64,000 nt of DNA from JAPOXR01 sp964291445 (GTDB lineage Bacteria; Pseudomonadota; Alphaproteobacteria; Rhodobacterales; Rhodobacteraceae), in contig OZ219862.1 in the NCBI GenBank assembly GCA_964291445.2, positions 1,302,001 through 1,366,000 of the forward strand, in the 5' to 3' direction. The first letter of the stretch is position 1. Each line of letters begins with the position of its first letter. A program made the position numbers and the translations under genes. The notes below the pieces were generated by a model that was given only the letters and a program-made list of their open reading frames with translations, made no database searches and had not been told where the DNA came from. Shown here one piece after another: positions 41,561 through 50,944 of the stretch.

Positions 41561-43216
41561 ATGTCCAAGAACGAGTTCGTCTTCCACATGAATGGCCTGT
41601 CCAAGACCTATCCGGGCGGAAAGACCTGCTTCGAGAACATTCACCTGTCCTTCTATCCGGGCGTCAAGATCGGCGTGGTCGGGGTCAACGGGTCCGGCAA
41701 ATCCACGTTGATGCGAATCATGGCTGGCCTCGACACCGAGTTCACCGGCGAGGCGCGACCGGAGCGGGATGTGGCGGTCGGCTACCTGCCGCAGGAGCCG
41801 CAGCTTGACCGCTCGCTTGACGTGCGCGGCAACGTGATGCTCGGGGTGCAGGCCCACCAGCAGGTGCTGGACCGTTTCAACGAGCTGGCCATGAACTACG
41901 CCGACGAGAATTCCGAAGAGATGGCAAGCCTGCAGGACCGGATCGATTCACAGGGGTTGTGGGATTTGGATTCACGCATCGACCAGGCCATGGACGCCCT
42001 GCGTTGTCCACCGGACGATGCGGATGTCGAGACGCTTTCTGGCGGCGAGCGACGGCGGGTTGCGCTGTGCCGGCTGCTGCTTGAAGCCCCGGATTTGTTG
42101 CTGCTGGACGAGCCGACCAACCATCTGGATGCCGAGACCGTCGCCTGGCTGCAGCAGCATCTCATCGATTACCGGGGCACATGCCTGATCGTGACCCATG
42201 ATCGCTATTTTCTTGACCAGATCACCGGCTGGATACTCGAGCTCGACCGTGGTCGCGGGATCCCGTTCAAGGGCAACTACTCCGACTGGCTCGAACAGAA
42301 GGCGGGGCGCCTGCAACAGGAGGCGCGGGAGGAAAAATCACGGCAGCGAACACTGAGCCGGGAGCTGGACTGGATCCGGACCAGCCCGCGGGCCCGCCAG
42401 GCCAAGCAGAAGGCCCGCATCAATGCCTATGAACAGATGGCCGGGCAATCGGTTCGGGAGCGGATCGGCCGGGCACAGATCGTGATCCCGAATGGCCCGA
42501 GGCTTGGCTCGCAGGTGATCGAGGCCGAGAAGCTGACCAAGGCAATGGGCGATCGGCTGCTGATGGAGGGCCTGACCTTTTCCCTGCCGCCGGGCGGCAT
42601 TGTCGGCGTCATCGGCGCCAATGGAATTGGCAAGACCACGCTGTTTCGAATGCTGACCGGCGATCTGGCCCCGGATGACGGTGCGATCGAGCTGGGTGAA
42701 ACGGCAAGCCTGTCCTATGTCGACCAGGACCGTGACAACCTCGATGCCGGCAAGACTGTCTGGGAAGAAATCTCCGGCGGGCATGACATGATCGAACTCG
42801 GCGATACCGAGGTCAATTCACGGGCATATTGTTCATCCTTCAATTTCCGCGGTTCGGATCAGCAGAAGAAGACGGGCCTGCTGTCGGGGGGAGAGCGCAA
42901 CCGGGTCCATTTGGCCAAGCTGCTCAAATCCGGCGGCAATGTCCTGCTGCTTGACGAGCCAACCAATGATCTCGATGTCGAGACCCTGCGGGCGCTCGAG
43001 GACGCCCTGGAGGATTTTGCCGGCTGCGCCATGATCATCTCGCATGACCGGTTCTTTCTCGACCGGCTGTGCACGCATGTGCTTGCCTTCGAGGGCAGCG
43101 CCCATGTCGAATGGTTCGAGGGCAATTTCGAGGCGTATCTCGCCGACAAGGTTCGCCGGCTCGGACCGTACGCGGTGGAGCCGAAGCGGCTCAAGCACCG
43201 CAAATTCGTGCGCTGA
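41561..43216 (+). CDS. ettA: Energy-dependent translational throttle protein (ABC-F family)
   Basis: The 551-residue protein has two ABC domains in one chain, without membrane segments: Walker A GVNGSGKST near residue 44 and GANGIGKTT near residue 351, and signatures LSGGERRRVALCR and LSGGERNRVHLAK. The linker has the basic arm typical of EttA (RQTLSRELDWIRTSPRARQ-like, here RTLSRELDWIRTSPRARQAK). EttA binds the ribosomal E site and gates the first peptide bond according to the ATP:ADP level. Length equals the family's. Confidence 0.96.
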   Translation: MSKNEFVFHMNGLSKTYPGGKTCFENIHLSFYPGVKIGVVGVNGSGKSTLMRIMAGLDTEFTGEARPERDVAVGYLPQEPQLDRSLDVRGNVMLGVQAHQQVLDRFNELAMNYADENSEEMASLQDRIDSQGLWDLDSRIDQAMDALRCPPDDADVETLSGGERRRVALCRLLLEAPDLLLLDEPTNHLDAETVAWLQQHLIDYRGTCLIVTHDRYFLDQITGWILELDRGRGIPFKGNYSDWLEQKAGRLQQEAREEKSRQRTLSRELDWIRTSPRARQAKQKARINAYEQMAGQSVRERIGRAQIVIPNGPRLGSQVIEAEKLTKAMGDRLLMEGLTFSLPPGGIVGVIGANGIGKTTLFRMLTGDLAPDDGAIELGETASLSYVDQDRDNLDAGKTVWEEISGGHDMIELGDTEVNSRAYCSSFNFRGSDQQKKTGLLSGGERNRVHLAKLLKSGGNVLLLDEPTNDLDVETLRALEDALEDFAGCAMIISHDRFFLDRLCTHVLAFEGSAHVEWFEGNFEAYLADKVRRLGPYAVEPKRLKHRKFVR

Positions 43217-43364
43217 CATTTCCGTCGCCGGGGGCGTCGGACATCGATTCCCCGCTGTCTTTTGGCCGTGACATTGCGTAGAGTCTGCCAGCGCGGGACG
43301 GGCCGAATCCAGGCTGGCGGCGCCAGCTTGCGGCAGGCAGCCGGGATTTACGGAGATTTCAATC

Positions 43365-44453
43365 ATGGCAGGAATCGGCGTCATGTTTTGCGGCCATGGC
43401 TCGCGGTCCGAGGATGCGGTCAGGCAATTCTCGGCGATGGTCGGACAGATGCCGTCACTGCTGCCGGATTGGCCGATTGCCTATGGCTACCTCGAATTTG
43501 CCAATCCGGTCATCAGGGCCGGTCTCGACAGCCTGCGGGACCAGGGCTGTGATCACATTCTCGCCGTTCCGGGCATGCTGTTCGCGGCGATGCATGCCAA
43601 GAATGACATCCCCTCGGTCCTGAATTCCTATTCGAGGAAGCACGGCATCAGGATCGACTACGGGCGCGACCTTGCCATCGACTCCCGGATGATCGCCGCC
43701 GCGTCCGACCGCATCAGCGAGGCCGTGTCCAGTGCCGACCGAACAAACGGCCCGGTTCCGGCCGAAGAGACATGCCTGGTGGTGATCGGACGGGGCGCCT
43801 CCGATCCCGATGCCAATTCGAATGTCTCGAAGGTCGCCCGTCTGCTGTGGGAAGGGATGGGTTTCGGCTGGTGCGAGACCGGCTTCTCCGGCGTCACCTT
43901 TCCGCTGGTCGAGCCCTGCCTCGACCATGTCGCCAGGCTTGGATATCGCCGGGTGGTGGTGTTCCCCTACTTCCTGTTTACCGGCGTGCTGGTAGACCGA
44001 ATCTACGGTTTCACCGACCTGGTCGCGGCTCGCCATCCCGGGATCGAGTTCGTGAAGGCCGGCTATCTCAACGACCATCCCATGGTCCTCGAGACCTTTG
44101 CCGGGCGCGTGCGGGAGACGCTGACCGGCGAGACGGCCATGAACTGTTCGCTTTGCAAGTACCGGACGAGGATCGTCGGCTTCGAACAGGATGTCGGCAT
44201 GCCCCAGGAGAGCCACCATCACCATGTCGAGGGCCAGGGCGCATCGGCACCGGGCTCCAACGTGTCGGATTGCACGCTATGCGATGATTTCTGCACCGGT
44301 CTGTGCCGCCTGCACGACCACGATCATGGTCACGGTCACGGACACGGTCATGATCACGGTCATGATCACGGGCACCACCATCCGCCCTACCCGCACGCCT
44401 CGCACCCGCATGGACCGCTGAGTGCCCGCAAATCCGGGAAGCCGGCCACTTGA
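43365..44453 (+). CDS. cbiX: Sirohydrochlorin cobaltochelatase, long form with MxCxxC and His-rich tail
   Basis: The 362-residue protein has two chelatase halves: VMFCGHGSRSEDAV with catalytic His11, and the second half starting CLVVIGRGASDPDANSNVSK near residue 137. After residue 255 comes MNCSLC (M259, C261, C264), the motif linked to a 4Fe-4S centre in the long CbiX of Bacillus megaterium. Further cysteines follow (303, 306, 310, 314), then a run of histidine alternating with Asp or Gly at about 317-339. It inserts cobalt early in cobalamin synthesis. Its stop overlaps the cobH TTG start, beginning a chain of coupled genes. No cobalamin riboswitch is visible upstream. Confidence 0.93.
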   Translation: MAGIGVMFCGHGSRSEDAVRQFSAMVGQMPSLLPDWPIAYGYLEFANPVIRAGLDSLRDQGCDHILAVPGMLFAAMHAKNDIPSVLNSYSRKHGIRIDYGRDLAIDSRMIAAASDRISEAVSSADRTNGPVPAEETCLVVIGRGASDPDANSNVSKVARLLWEGMGFGWCETGFSGVTFPLVEPCLDHVARLGYRRVVVFPYFLFTGVLVDRIYGFTDLVAARHPGIEFVKAGYLNDHPMVLETFAGRVRETLTGETAMNCSLCKYRTRIVGFEQDVGMPQESHHHHVEGQGASAPGSNVSDCTLCDDFCTGLCRLHDHDHGHGHGHGHDHGHDHGHHHPPYPHASHPHGPLSARKSGKPAT

Positions 44454-45082
44454 ACTACGAAAGGCAGCCTGACCGGATCTATCACCAGAGCTTTTCGCTG
44501 GTGAGGAAGGAAGCCGACCTGCAGCGATTCACCGGGCTGGAGGCCGATATTGCCGTCCGGATCATCCATTCATGCGGCATGGTCGATCTTGCCTCCGAGC
44601 TCAAGTTTTCGGCCGGGTTTGCAGATGCCGGACGACGGGCGTTGATGGATGGTGCGCCGATCCTGTGCGACAGCAACATGGTTGCAGCCGGCATCATCCG
44701 GCCAGCGCTGCCGGAGGGCAACGAGATCATTGTCACCCTGGACCATGCCGAGACCGGGGGAATGGCAGCCAGGGAAGGCACCACCAGATCGGCGGCAGCG
44801 GTCGATCTGTGGACGCCCCGCCTGGCCGGTTCGGTGGCGGTCATCGGCAACGCCCCGACCGCCCTTTTTCGCCTTCTGGAGATCATCGATGGCGGCGGGC
44901 CGGTACCGTCACTGGTCATCGGCTTCCCGGTCGGCTTCGTGGGCGCCGCCGAAAGCAAGCAGCGCCTGGCAGCAGGCCGACCGGGCATCGAATTCCTGAC
45001 GCTTCCCGGACGCCGGGGCGGGTCGGCGATGGCCGCCGCCGCGGTCAATGCAATCGCTGCCGGCTGCCAGCCGGCATCCTGA
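44450..45082 (+). CDS. cobH: Precorrin-8X / cobalt-precorrin-8 methylmutase
   Basis: The 210-residue protein has the CobH/CbiC layout: VRIIHSCGMVDLASELKFS with the catalytic histidine near residue 43, GAPILCDSNMVAAGI, NEIIVTLDHAETGG, and VIGNAPTALFRLLEII. It moves a methyl group from C11 to C12 to make (hydrogeno)byrinic acid. Start is TTG 44450, overlapping the cbiX stop; no ATG is near. Confidence 0.95.
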   Translation: MNYERQPDRIYHQSFSLVRKEADLQRFTGLEADIAVRIIHSCGMVDLASELKFSAGFADAGRRALMDGAPILCDSNMVAAGIIRPALPEGNEIIVTLDHAETGGMAAREGTTRSAAAVDLWTPRLAGSVAVIGNAPTALFRLLEIIDGGGPVPSLVIGFPVGFVGAAESKQRLAAGRPGIEFLTLPGRRGGSAMAAAAVNAIAAGCQPAS

Positions 45083-45103
45083 CACATCCTGGGTATCCCG
45101 GTC

Positions 45104-46315
45104 ATGACAGCATGGATTGACGTCGTCGGAATCGGTGAGGACGGGCTGGAAGGTCTCTCGGCCGAAGCCGTCAAGGCCCTGGAGGCCGCCGATGTCATCA
45201 TCGGCGGCGACCGCCATCATCGCATTGCTCCCGGCCTCTCGGCAGAGCGCGTGAGATGGCCCTCGCCCTTCTCGGAAATGATCGGAACCATTGCCGGGTA
45301 TCGGGGCCGGAAGGTGGCGCTGCTGGTAACCGGCGATCCGCTGTGGTTCTCGGCCGGGGCGAAGATTGCCGCCGGTTTTCCGGCGGCGGAAATCCGTTTC
45401 CATCCCCAGCTATCCGCCTTCCAGCTCGCCTGTGCCCGGATGCGATGGAGCCTCGCCGACATCGACACGCTCACCATCCATGGACGACCAGCCGGGCAGA
45501 TCATCCCCTGGTTTGCTCCCGGCGCAAGACTGGCAGTGCTGACCGGTGGCAGCGACGATCCGGGCGCGGTGGCCCGGATGCTGGCAGACAGGGGCTACGG
45601 GCCGAGCCGGCTCACCGTGCTGGCCGAGCTTGGCGGAACGGGCGAGTCGATGCTCTCGGCCCTGGCCAGCGACTGGGCGCGGCAGGACCCGGCCGGCAAG
45701 ACTCCCGGCTTCCACACGCTGTGCATCGAGTGCCGGGTGGAGCCGGGCATCACCGTGCTGCCACGCGGCCCGGGATTGCCCGATGACGCATTCCTGACCG
45801 ATGGCAATTTCACCAAGTCGGATGTGCGGGCAGCGACGATTTGCGCGCTGGGCCCGCGTCGCGGGGAGCTGCTGTGGGACATCGGCTGCGGTTGCGGCAC
45901 CGTGTCGGTTGAATGGATGCGCTGCGCCCGCGATGCCCGGGCGATCGGGGTTGACCCCGACCGGGCGCGCCGTGACATGGCCCGGGAGAATGCCCGGTTT
46001 CTTGGAACGCCGGGCCTGGAACTGGTTGCCGGACGGGCGCCGGCGGCGCTGACCGACTTGCCCGACCCCGATGCAATCTTCATCGGCGGCGGCCTCGATC
46101 GCGACGTGGTCGAGACGGCGCTGGCACGGCTCCGGCCTGCCGGCCGCATCGTGGCCAACGCGGTGACGCTGGAGAGCAACTCGCTGCTGGCCGACATCCA
46201 TCGCCAGGCCGGCGGCCAGCTGGTCCGGCTGTCGGTCGAGATGGCGTCACCGCTGGGCAATTACCGCGGCTGGCAACCGATGATGCCGGTCACGCAATGG
46301 AGGTATTGCCGATGA
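45104..46315 (+). CDS. cobL: Precorrin-6Y C5,C15-methyltransferase, CbiE-CbiT fusion
   Basis: The 403-residue protein has an N-terminal CbiE-type tetrapyrrole methylase (DVVGIGEDGLEGLSAEAV, then VALLVTGDPLWFSAG). A C-terminal CbiT-type Rossmann methyltransferase follows from about residue 225 (TKSDVRAATICALG, DIGCGCGTVSVEWM with the SAM-binding glycine motif, PDAIFIGGGLDRDVVETAL). It methylates C5 and C15 and removes the acetate carboxyl at C12. The start is ATG 45104. It overlaps cobI by four bases. Confidence 0.95.
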   Translation: MTAWIDVVGIGEDGLEGLSAEAVKALEAADVIIGGDRHHRIAPGLSAERVRWPSPFSEMIGTIAGYRGRKVALLVTGDPLWFSAGAKIAAGFPAAEIRFHPQLSAFQLACARMRWSLADIDTLTIHGRPAGQIIPWFAPGARLAVLTGGSDDPGAVARMLADRGYGPSRLTVLAELGGTGESMLSALASDWARQDPAGKTPGFHTLCIECRVEPGITVLPRGPGLPDDAFLTDGNFTKSDVRAATICALGPRRGELLWDIGCGCGTVSVEWMRCARDARAIGVDPDRARRDMARENARFLGTPGLELVAGRAPAALTDLPDPDAIFIGGGLDRDVVETALARLRPAGRIVANAVTLESNSLLADIHRQAGGQLVRLSVEMASPLGNYRGWQPMMPVTQWRYCR

Positions 46316-47016
46316 GCGGCGTGCTGTACTGTGTCGGGCTTGGTCCCGGCGATCCGGAACTGATCACCCGCAAGGCCGCCAGGATCATCGGCGAGGCACG
46401 GGTAGTCTTCTTTCCGGCACCGGAGGGCGGATCAAGCTTTGCCCGCAGCATTGCTGCCGAACTGTTCCATCCCGATGTCGAGGAACATCCGGTCCCGATA
46501 CCGATGGACGAGGAGCAGTTTGCTGCCCTCGTCGCCTATGGCGAGGCCGCGGAGTCGATCGGCCGATTTCTGACCCGGGGCCAGGATGTCGTCGTGTTGT
46601 GCCAGGGTGATCCGTTCTTCTATGGCAGCTTCATATACCTGTTCGAGCGCATCGACCGGCGGTTCAGGATCGAGGTTGTTCCAGGTGTCACATCGATGAC
46701 GGCCTGTTCGGCGGCGGCGCTGCAGCCCCTGTGCGGACGGCGGGAGATCATGACCATCCTGCCGGCACTGCTGCCGGAAGATGACCTCGCCGACCGCCTG
46801 GCCTCGCCGGACCCGTTCGTCATCGTGAAGATCGGCCGACATGCCGGCAAACTCAAGCGGGCGCTGGCGCGATCTGGCAGGATCGACACCGCCCGGTACA
46901 TCTCCCATGCCAGCCTGGGGAACCAGCGCATCCTGCCGCTGGTCGAGGCGCCGGACGTGGCGCCGTATTTTTCCACGGTCATCGTGCCGGGGAGCGGGCT
47001 CCTTGAAATCTGCTGA
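46312..47016 (+). CDS. cobI: Precorrin-2 / cobalt-factor II C20-methyltransferase
   Basis: The 234-residue protein starts MSGVLYCVGLGPGDPELITR, the standard SAM-binding start of this family. It has VVLCQGDPFFYGSFIYLFER and VVPGVTSMTACSAAALQPLC. It adds the C20 methyl group. ATG 46312 overlaps the cobL stop, and the family begins here; the frame extends to 46297 without support. Its 3' end overlaps the start of the fused cbiG-cobJ gene by 14 bases. Confidence 0.95.
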   Translation: MSGVLYCVGLGPGDPELITRKAARIIGEARVVFFPAPEGGSSFARSIAAELFHPDVEEHPVPIPMDEEQFAALVAYGEAAESIGRFLTRGQDVVVLCQGDPFFYGSFIYLFERIDRRFRIEVVPGVTSMTACSAAALQPLCGRREIMTILPALLPEDDLADRLASPDPFVIVKIGRHAGKLKRALARSGRIDTARYISHASLGNQRILPLVEAPDVAPYFSTVIVPGSGLLEIC

Positions 47017-48841
47017 CATACGCATCCTCTGCCTGGAGGCATCGGGGCTGGAGACGGCCCGCGGGGTGGCCGGTTGTCTTGGCGGCCGGCTGATCCTGAA
47101 AGACGGCATCGATTGCGGTGAGCCGCATGACAGCTGTGCCGATTTTGCCGGTGCGGTCAGGGACAGCTTTGTCGGCGGGCATCCGGTGGTCGGCATCTGC
47201 GCCGCCGGCATACTGATCCGCATCCTGGCACCGCTGATCCGGGACAAGCAGTCCGAGCCACCGGTGCTTTGCGTCTCCGAGGATGGCCGGTCGGTGGTGC
47301 CACTGCTCGGCGGCCATCACGGCGCCAACGACCTGGCCGGGCAGCTGGCCGGGCATTTGTCCGCACATGCCGCCATCACCACCGCCGGCGACTTGAAACT
47401 CGGCGTGGCGCTCGACTGCCCGCCGGAAGGTTGGAAGCTGGAAAACCCCGCCGATTCCAGGACTGTCACCGCGGCGATCCTGGCCGGCCGGCCCACCATG
47501 ATCAGCACCAGCGGAGACTGGCTGGCACCAATGGAACGGCTTGCCAATGTGGAGATCCATGATGCACCCGATCCGGACTCGCCATGCCTGATCCAGGTGG
47601 AGGGGATCGGCAGCCTGGTCTACCGGCAGCAGGTGCTGCATCTCGGTGTTGGCGCCTCCCGTCATTGCCCGCCCGACGACATGATTGGCCTGGTCATGTC
47701 GGTTCTTGCCGATAACGGACTGCCGCAATCGGCGATTGCCTCGGTCCACTCGGTCGACATCAAGTCGGACGAGGCCGCCATCCACGCGCTGGCCGGGACG
47801 CTTGGCCTCGAGGCACGGTTCTTTGCGCCGCAGCGGCTGGAGGCTGAACGGCACCGGCTGCGCAACCCCTCGGAGATCGTCCATCGGGAGACCGGATGCC
47901 ACGGGGTCAGCGAAGCCGCGGCGCTGGCCGCAGCCGGTCCCGATTCCTGTCTGGTGGTCGAGAAGCACAAATCGGCCACCGCCACCTGCGCCATCGCCAG
48001 GCAAGGTGCATTGGCAGGAGATTCCGGCAAGAAGCGTGGCAGGCTGGCAATCGTCGGGTTGGGTCCCGGCGAGCCCGCATCACGGACCCGGGAGGCGACA
48101 TTGCTGCTGGCAGAAGCCCGGCAACTGGTCGGCTATCGAGGGTATCTCGAGTCGATCGGGCCGCTGGCTGGCGGCAAGGAGCTGCACGGCTTCCCGCTTG
48201 GCGAGGAGGAGGAACGATGCCGGTTTGCGCTTGAACGGGCCGGGGCTGGCGGGTCGGTGGCGCTGGTTTGCTCCGGCGATGCCGGGATTTACGCAATGGG
48301 GTCGCTGGTCATGGAATTGCTGGCACGCGGCGACGGGGCTGGCGGTGTCAGCGGAGCGGCACAAAGGGCCGAGATCGTCAGCGCTCCGGGTATCACCGCC
48401 ATGCAGGCGGCGTCGGCACAGGCCGGCGCCATGCTCGGGCATGATTTCTGCGCCATCTCCCTGTCCGATCTTCTCACCCCCCGGGATGACATCATCCGCC
48501 GGGTCCGGGCAGCGGCCGAAGGCGATCTGGTGGTCGGCTTCTACAACCCGGTATCGAGACGGCGCCGCGACCTGCTCGAGACCGCCAGGGACATCCTGCT
48601 CGAGCACCGGCCGGCCGACACCCCGGCGATCATCGCCCGCAATCTCGGCAGGCCCGGCAGCCAGCTGCGAATTGGCCGCCTGGACCAGCTGGAAGCCGGG
48701 ATGGCGGACATGATGACCATCGTGCTGGTCGGCAACAGCGACTCCCGCAGCTTCCGGTCCGGCGATCTGTCGGCCGGTGATGACGGCTGGCGGGCCTATA
48801 CGCCAAGGGGTTACGGCATTCGAATGGAGGCCGGGGAATGA
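47003..48841 (+). CDS. cobJ: Fusion of cobalt-precorrin-5A hydrolase (CbiG) and precorrin-3B C17-methyltransferase (CobJ/CbiH)
   Basis: The protein of about 612 residues has CbiG in its first 350 residues: GGHPVVGICAAGILIRILAP, LLGGHHGANDLAGQLAGHLS, then a CbiG/CobE C-terminal region with ETGCHGVSEAAALAAAG. From about residue 345 it is a CobJ-type methylase: RLAIVGLGPGEPASRTREAT, GYRGYLESIG, VCSGDAGIYAMGSLVMELLA, SAPGITAMQAASAQAGAMLG and VVGFYNPVSRRR. CbiG opens the lactone and removes the C20 unit; CobJ methylates C17 and contracts the ring. Start is TTG 47003 inside the end of cobI; no better start is near. It overlaps cobM by four bases. Confidence 0.93.
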   Translation: MKSADIRILCLEASGLETARGVAGCLGGRLILKDGIDCGEPHDSCADFAGAVRDSFVGGHPVVGICAAGILIRILAPLIRDKQSEPPVLCVSEDGRSVVPLLGGHHGANDLAGQLAGHLSAHAAITTAGDLKLGVALDCPPEGWKLENPADSRTVTAAILAGRPTMISTSGDWLAPMERLANVEIHDAPDPDSPCLIQVEGIGSLVYRQQVLHLGVGASRHCPPDDMIGLVMSVLADNGLPQSAIASVHSVDIKSDEAAIHALAGTLGLEARFFAPQRLEAERHRLRNPSEIVHRETGCHGVSEAAALAAAGPDSCLVVEKHKSATATCAIARQGALAGDSGKKRGRLAIVGLGPGEPASRTREATLLLAEARQLVGYRGYLESIGPLAGGKELHGFPLGEEEERCRFALERAGAGGSVALVCSGDAGIYAMGSLVMELLARGDGAGGVSGAAQRAEIVSAPGITAMQAASAQAGAMLGHDFCAISLSDLLTPRDDIIRRVRAAAEGDLVVGFYNPVSRRRRDLLETARDILLEHRPADTPAIIARNLGRPGSQLRIGRLDQLEAGMADMMTIVLVGNSDSRSFRSGDLSAGDDGWRAYTPRGYGIRMEAGE

Positions 48842-49665
48842 CCGTGTATTTCATCGGTGCCGGGCCAGGCGATCCCGAGCTGATCACCATCCGCGGCCGC
48901 AACCTCATCAGCGCCTGCCCGGTCTGCCTCTATGCCGGGTCGCTGGTTCCGGAGGCGGTGATTGCCTTTGCCCCCGACGATGCAACCGTCATGAATTCGG
49001 CCGAGATGACGCTGGACCAGATCATGCAGGCGATGATCGAGGCCGACCGGAAGGGCCAGGATGTCGCCAGGGTGCATTCCGGCGATCCAAGCCTGTACGG
49101 CGCCATCGCCGAGCAGATCAGGCTGCTCGACCAGGCGGGTATCCGCCGCCAGATCGTTCCCGGCGTTCCGGCCTTTGCCGCTGCCGCTGCCGCCTGCGGG
49201 ATCGAGCTGACCATTCCCGAGATTGCGCAGACCGTCATCCTGACCCGCACGGCGATGAAATCCTCCGCCATGCCGGAACTGGAGGATTTGGAACTGCTTG
49301 GACAGACGCGGGCAACGCTGGCCATCCACCTGTCGATACGCAATACCAGGGCCATCCAGCGCAAGCTCATTCCGCATTACGGCGAGGATTGTCCGGTCAT
49401 CATCGCCAGCCGGGTCGGCTGGCCGGACCAGCAAATCATCCATGCCGATCTCGGATCGCTGCACGCCCGGGTCCGCGATCACAAGCTCACCCGCACCGCG
49501 TTGATTCTGGTCGGCGCCGCCCTGTCGCCCGGCGAGTTCCGCGACAGCGCTCTCTACGACGCATCACACCCGCATGTGCTGCGGCCATTCACCGACCGGA
49601 AGGCAGGCGGCGGCGATGGTCACGACAGATCAGGTGGGCGAAGGAGCCACCGACCGAGCCGCTGA
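48838..49665 (+). CDS. cobM: Precorrin-4 / cobalt-precorrin-4 C11-methyltransferase
   Basis: The 275-residue protein starts VYFIGAGPGDPELITIRGRN. It has VCLYAGSLVPEAVIAFAP, VARVHSGDPSLYGAIAEQI and VPGVPAFAAAAAACGIELT, all typical of CobM/CbiF. It methylates C11. The last 25 codons run into the end of cobB, which is convergent, so the two overlap tail to tail by 77 bases. The final residues are not conserved in the family. Confidence 0.95.
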   Translation: MTVYFIGAGPGDPELITIRGRNLISACPVCLYAGSLVPEAVIAFAPDDATVMNSAEMTLDQIMQAMIEADRKGQDVARVHSGDPSLYGAIAEQIRLLDQAGIRRQIVPGVPAFAAAAAACGIELTIPEIAQTVILTRTAMKSSAMPELEDLELLGQTRATLAIHLSIRNTRAIQRKLIPHYGEDCPVIIASRVGWPDQQIIHADLGSLHARVRDHKLTRTALILVGAALSPGEFRDSALYDASHPHVLRPFTDRKAGGGDGHDRSGGRRSHRPSR

Positions 49666-50944
49666 ATTGACCGATGCCGCCGAGGCCGTTGCCGTTGGCA
49701 TCACTTGCCCGGAACATCGGGCGCCCAGTGCAATCGCCATCATGGGACGAGTAGTGGAACTCGTGGCCGGCAAAACACCCTTGCAGCGGCGCCCCCTTTT
49801 CGGCCGTGAACAGCCGGTAGCCAAGATGCAGCTTCGGCCTGGCAAAACTGGTCGCATGCGGCAGCAATCCGAGCATCGGAAACCGCCGCCCGTCCCGCCC
49901 CGCCAGCGTCTTTCCAAGCACCATGTAACCGCCGCATTCGCCGTAGATGACCGCCCGTCTTGCCGCTGCGTCCTGGATGCCGCGCCTGAACCGGCCGGCA
50001 TTGGCGATGGCGTCGCCATGCAATTCCGGATACCCGCCGGGCAGAAAGACGGCATCGCAATCATCGGCTGGCGATTCATCGCCCAGCGGCGAAAAGAAGG
50101 AGATCTCCGCACCGTCACGCCGCCATGCCTGCAGCAGATGCTGGTAGATGAATGCGAAGGCCTCGTCCCTGGCAATGGATATTCGCTGGCCGAGGGGGGG
50201 AATTGACGGCGGCGATGCCGGCAGGGCCGCCGCCCTGACCGGCGCCGCGGCGGCCAGCAGGTCGGGGATGTCGATACCGGTCTCGATCGCGTCGGCTGCC
50301 CGCTCCATCATCTCCTCGAGCTGCGGATGCTCTGCCGCCGGGACCAGGCCGAGATGGCGCGACGGCAAGGTCAGCGCCGCCGATCTTGCCACCGCCCCCA
50401 ACACCCGGATCCCGCTGCGGTCCATTGCCGCCCGCACCAGGCCTTCATGGCGAGGCGAGGCCAGGCGATTGAGAATGACCCCGGCAAGATCGAGCGACGG
50501 CAATGCCGAGCGCAGCCCGAGCACCGGCAGGATGGCCGAATCGGCCTGGCCGGAGACATCAAGCACCAGCACCACCGGCACCCCGAGGAGTTCGGCCAGG
50601 CTGGCGGCGCTACCGGCCCGGCCGGGACCGGCACCGTCAAGCACCCCCATCGCCCCCTCGGCAAGGAGGTAGCCGGTTTCCTGGTTCGGCAGGTTGCCCC
50701 CGGCAAGATAACGCAACGCGCTGCTGGCCATCGCCCAGGCATCAAGATTCAGCGCCGGTCGCCTGCCGGCCGCGGCCAGGAAGCCGGTATCGATATAGTC
50801 GGGCCCGCTCTTGGCCGGCAGGGCGTCGATGCCTTGCCTTGCCAACGTCCGGAGCAGGCCGACAGTGATGATGGTCTTCCCGCAGGAGGAGGACGGTGCC
50901 GCCAGGACCAGTCCGCGGCGTCGGGTCAATGCAGGCCTCCCCAT
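49589..50944 (-). CDS. cobB: (Hydrogeno)cobyrinate a,c-diamide synthase
   Basis: The 451-residue protein has an N-terminal ATP-binding part (LVLAAPSSSCGKTIITVGLL, then VQARKSGPDYIDT-like KSGPDYIDTGFLAAA) and a C-terminal glutamine amidotransferase part with the nucleophile in YGECGGYMVLG near residue 330. It amidates the a and c side chains using glutamine. It overlaps the downstream end of cobM (convergent) by 77 bases and the start of cobA's end by 19, so cobA-cobB are a coupled minus-strand pair. Confidence 0.95.
   Translation of the reverse strand: MGRPALTRRRGLVLAAPSSSCGKTIITVGLLRTLARQGIDALPAKSGPDYIDTGFLAAAGRRPALNLDAWAMASSALRYLAGGNLPNQETGYLLAEGAMGVLDGAGPGRAGSAASLAELLGVPVVLVLDVSGQADSAILPVLGLRSALPSLDLAGVILNRLASPRHEGLVRAAMDRSGIRVLGAVARSAALTLPSRHLGLVPAAEHPQLEEMMERAADAIETGIDIPDLLAAAAPVRAAALPASPPSIPPLGQRISIARDEAFAFIYQHLLQAWRRDGAEISFFSPLGDESPADDCDAVFLPGGYPELHGDAIANAGRFRRGIQDAAARRAVIYGECGGYMVLGKTLAGRDGRRFPMLGLLPHATSFARPKLHLGYRLFTAEKGAPLQGCFAGHEFHYSSHDGDCTGRPMFRASDANGNGLGGIGQFSGSVGGSFAHLICRDHRRRLPSGR

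Noticed and set aside
43217..43364. Cobalamin riboswitch upstream of cbiX
   Set aside because: The gap is under 150 bases and I see no B12 box or the conserved core elements.
44320..44400. CRISPR-like or tandem DNA repeat
   Set aside because: The repetition comes from His/Asp/Gly codons in the CbiX tail, with no regular spacers.
46841..47002. Longer start for the cbiG-cobJ fusion
   Set aside because: The added residues lie inside cobI and have no CbiG similarity; TTG 47003 fits the family start.
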